Source of the DNA: Begonia masoniana
Lineage: Eukaryota; Streptophyta; Magnoliopsida; Cucurbitales; Begoniaceae
Direction: 5' to 3'
NCBI GenBank assembly: GCA_022432975.1
Contig: CM039509.1
Coordinates: forward strand, 43,992,209 to 44,056,208
DNA length: 64,000 nt
Position numbers and translations under genes: made by a program. A model generated the notes under the pieces. The model searched no databases. It had not been told where the DNA came from and was given only the letters and a program-made list of their open reading frames with translations. Positions 63,775-64,000 of this stretch are shown here, one piece after another (positions within the stretch are counted from its first letter, which is position 1; each line of letters starts with the position of its first letter).

Positions 63775-63892
63775 GCTTTGTTTGGCGAGGACTTCCCAGT
63801 CGGTCACCCAACCTGGTACTACTCTCGCCGAAGCACTTTTAACTTCAAAGTTCTTATGGGATCCATTGCCAATTGTGCTCCAAAACGCGTCT
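63775..63892 (-). ncRNA. 5S rRNA-like segment in Cassandra 2, right LTR
   Basis: Same region as at 63285-63400, offset by 490 bp and closer to consensus (CTCTCGCCGAAGCACTTTTA in reverse). Confidence 0.86.
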
Positions 63893-64000
63893 TGCTATCT
63901 TGGGAGGGTCTCTTTACATATGTTTCATTTCCACATACTTCTCCAAGTGATGTGGGATTGTGACGACCCCCTTTTTACGGCCGAACCCTCCGACCCAAGT

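Larger units (their letters stand above)
63210..64000 (-). mobile_element. Second Cassandra TRIM (minus), cut by the window end
   Basis: The left LTR is 63210-63628 (419 bp), TGTAACGAGCC to GGTTACCACA. The interior is 63629-63699, again 71 bp, with the reversed purine tract (CACCCCTCC) and the reversed binding site (GGCTCTGATACCATT, 63685-63699). The other LTR starts TGTAACGACCCC at 63700 and continues past 64000. It is diverged from the copy at 46331-53137, so it is an independent insertion. Confidence 0.93.

Overview
This window reads as plant nuclear heterochromatin, probably from a eudicot. It holds Ty3/gypsy LTR elements of at least two kinds (chromodomain-type and Athila-like), Cassandra TRIMs carrying 5S rRNA-like sequence, and hAT DNA transposons. 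I see no intact host gene. Every recognisable protein is transposon-derived and broken, and roughly one third of the window is tandem or simple-sequence array. The long reading frames inside the arrays are artefacts of stop-free repeats.

Layout. (1) 1-14395: a minus-strand hAT transposase pseudogene (hAT1) is cut into three pieces by two giant solo LTRs, 348-5603 (target duplication GTTAC) and 6472-12223 (GAGAT). (2) 14405-40072: a fragment of a chromodomain-type Ty3 element (element B) with its 3' LTR. A related element (element A) is inserted in that LTR. Element A is itself interrupted in its 5' LTR by a second hAT (hAT2, 19254-24423, 8-bp duplication GTTAAAAG) and in pol by a reversed solo LTR of family B (29102-31196, TGCAT). 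Long A, T and CAA runs and a 47-bp array occupy parts of this nest. (3) 40074-43640: an LTR fragment that turns into 13-bp, 16-bp and ATTTT arrays placed end to end. (4) 43641-59904: a minus-strand Athila-like element with an internally deleted pol. Its gag carries a complete Cassandra (46331-53137, duplication AGCAG). The 5' LTR of that Cassandra was split by a minus-strand Ty3 element (46466-52355) holding a 3.2-kb 17-bp array. The same gag also took a 3.4-kb solo LTR (54353-57766, TCCTC) and a 521-bp tandem duplication. (5) 59905-64000: a third hAT (hAT3) and a second, minus-strand Cassandra running off the window.

The most notable pattern is that related LTRs each carry a different minisatellite, and that several simple runs stand exactly where element sequence is missing. 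This is either array-forming break repair or an assembly artefact. The homopolymer runs in particular must be checked in raw reads. The insertion order is well supported: seven insertion boundaries can be placed to the base, six of them with exact target-site duplications.
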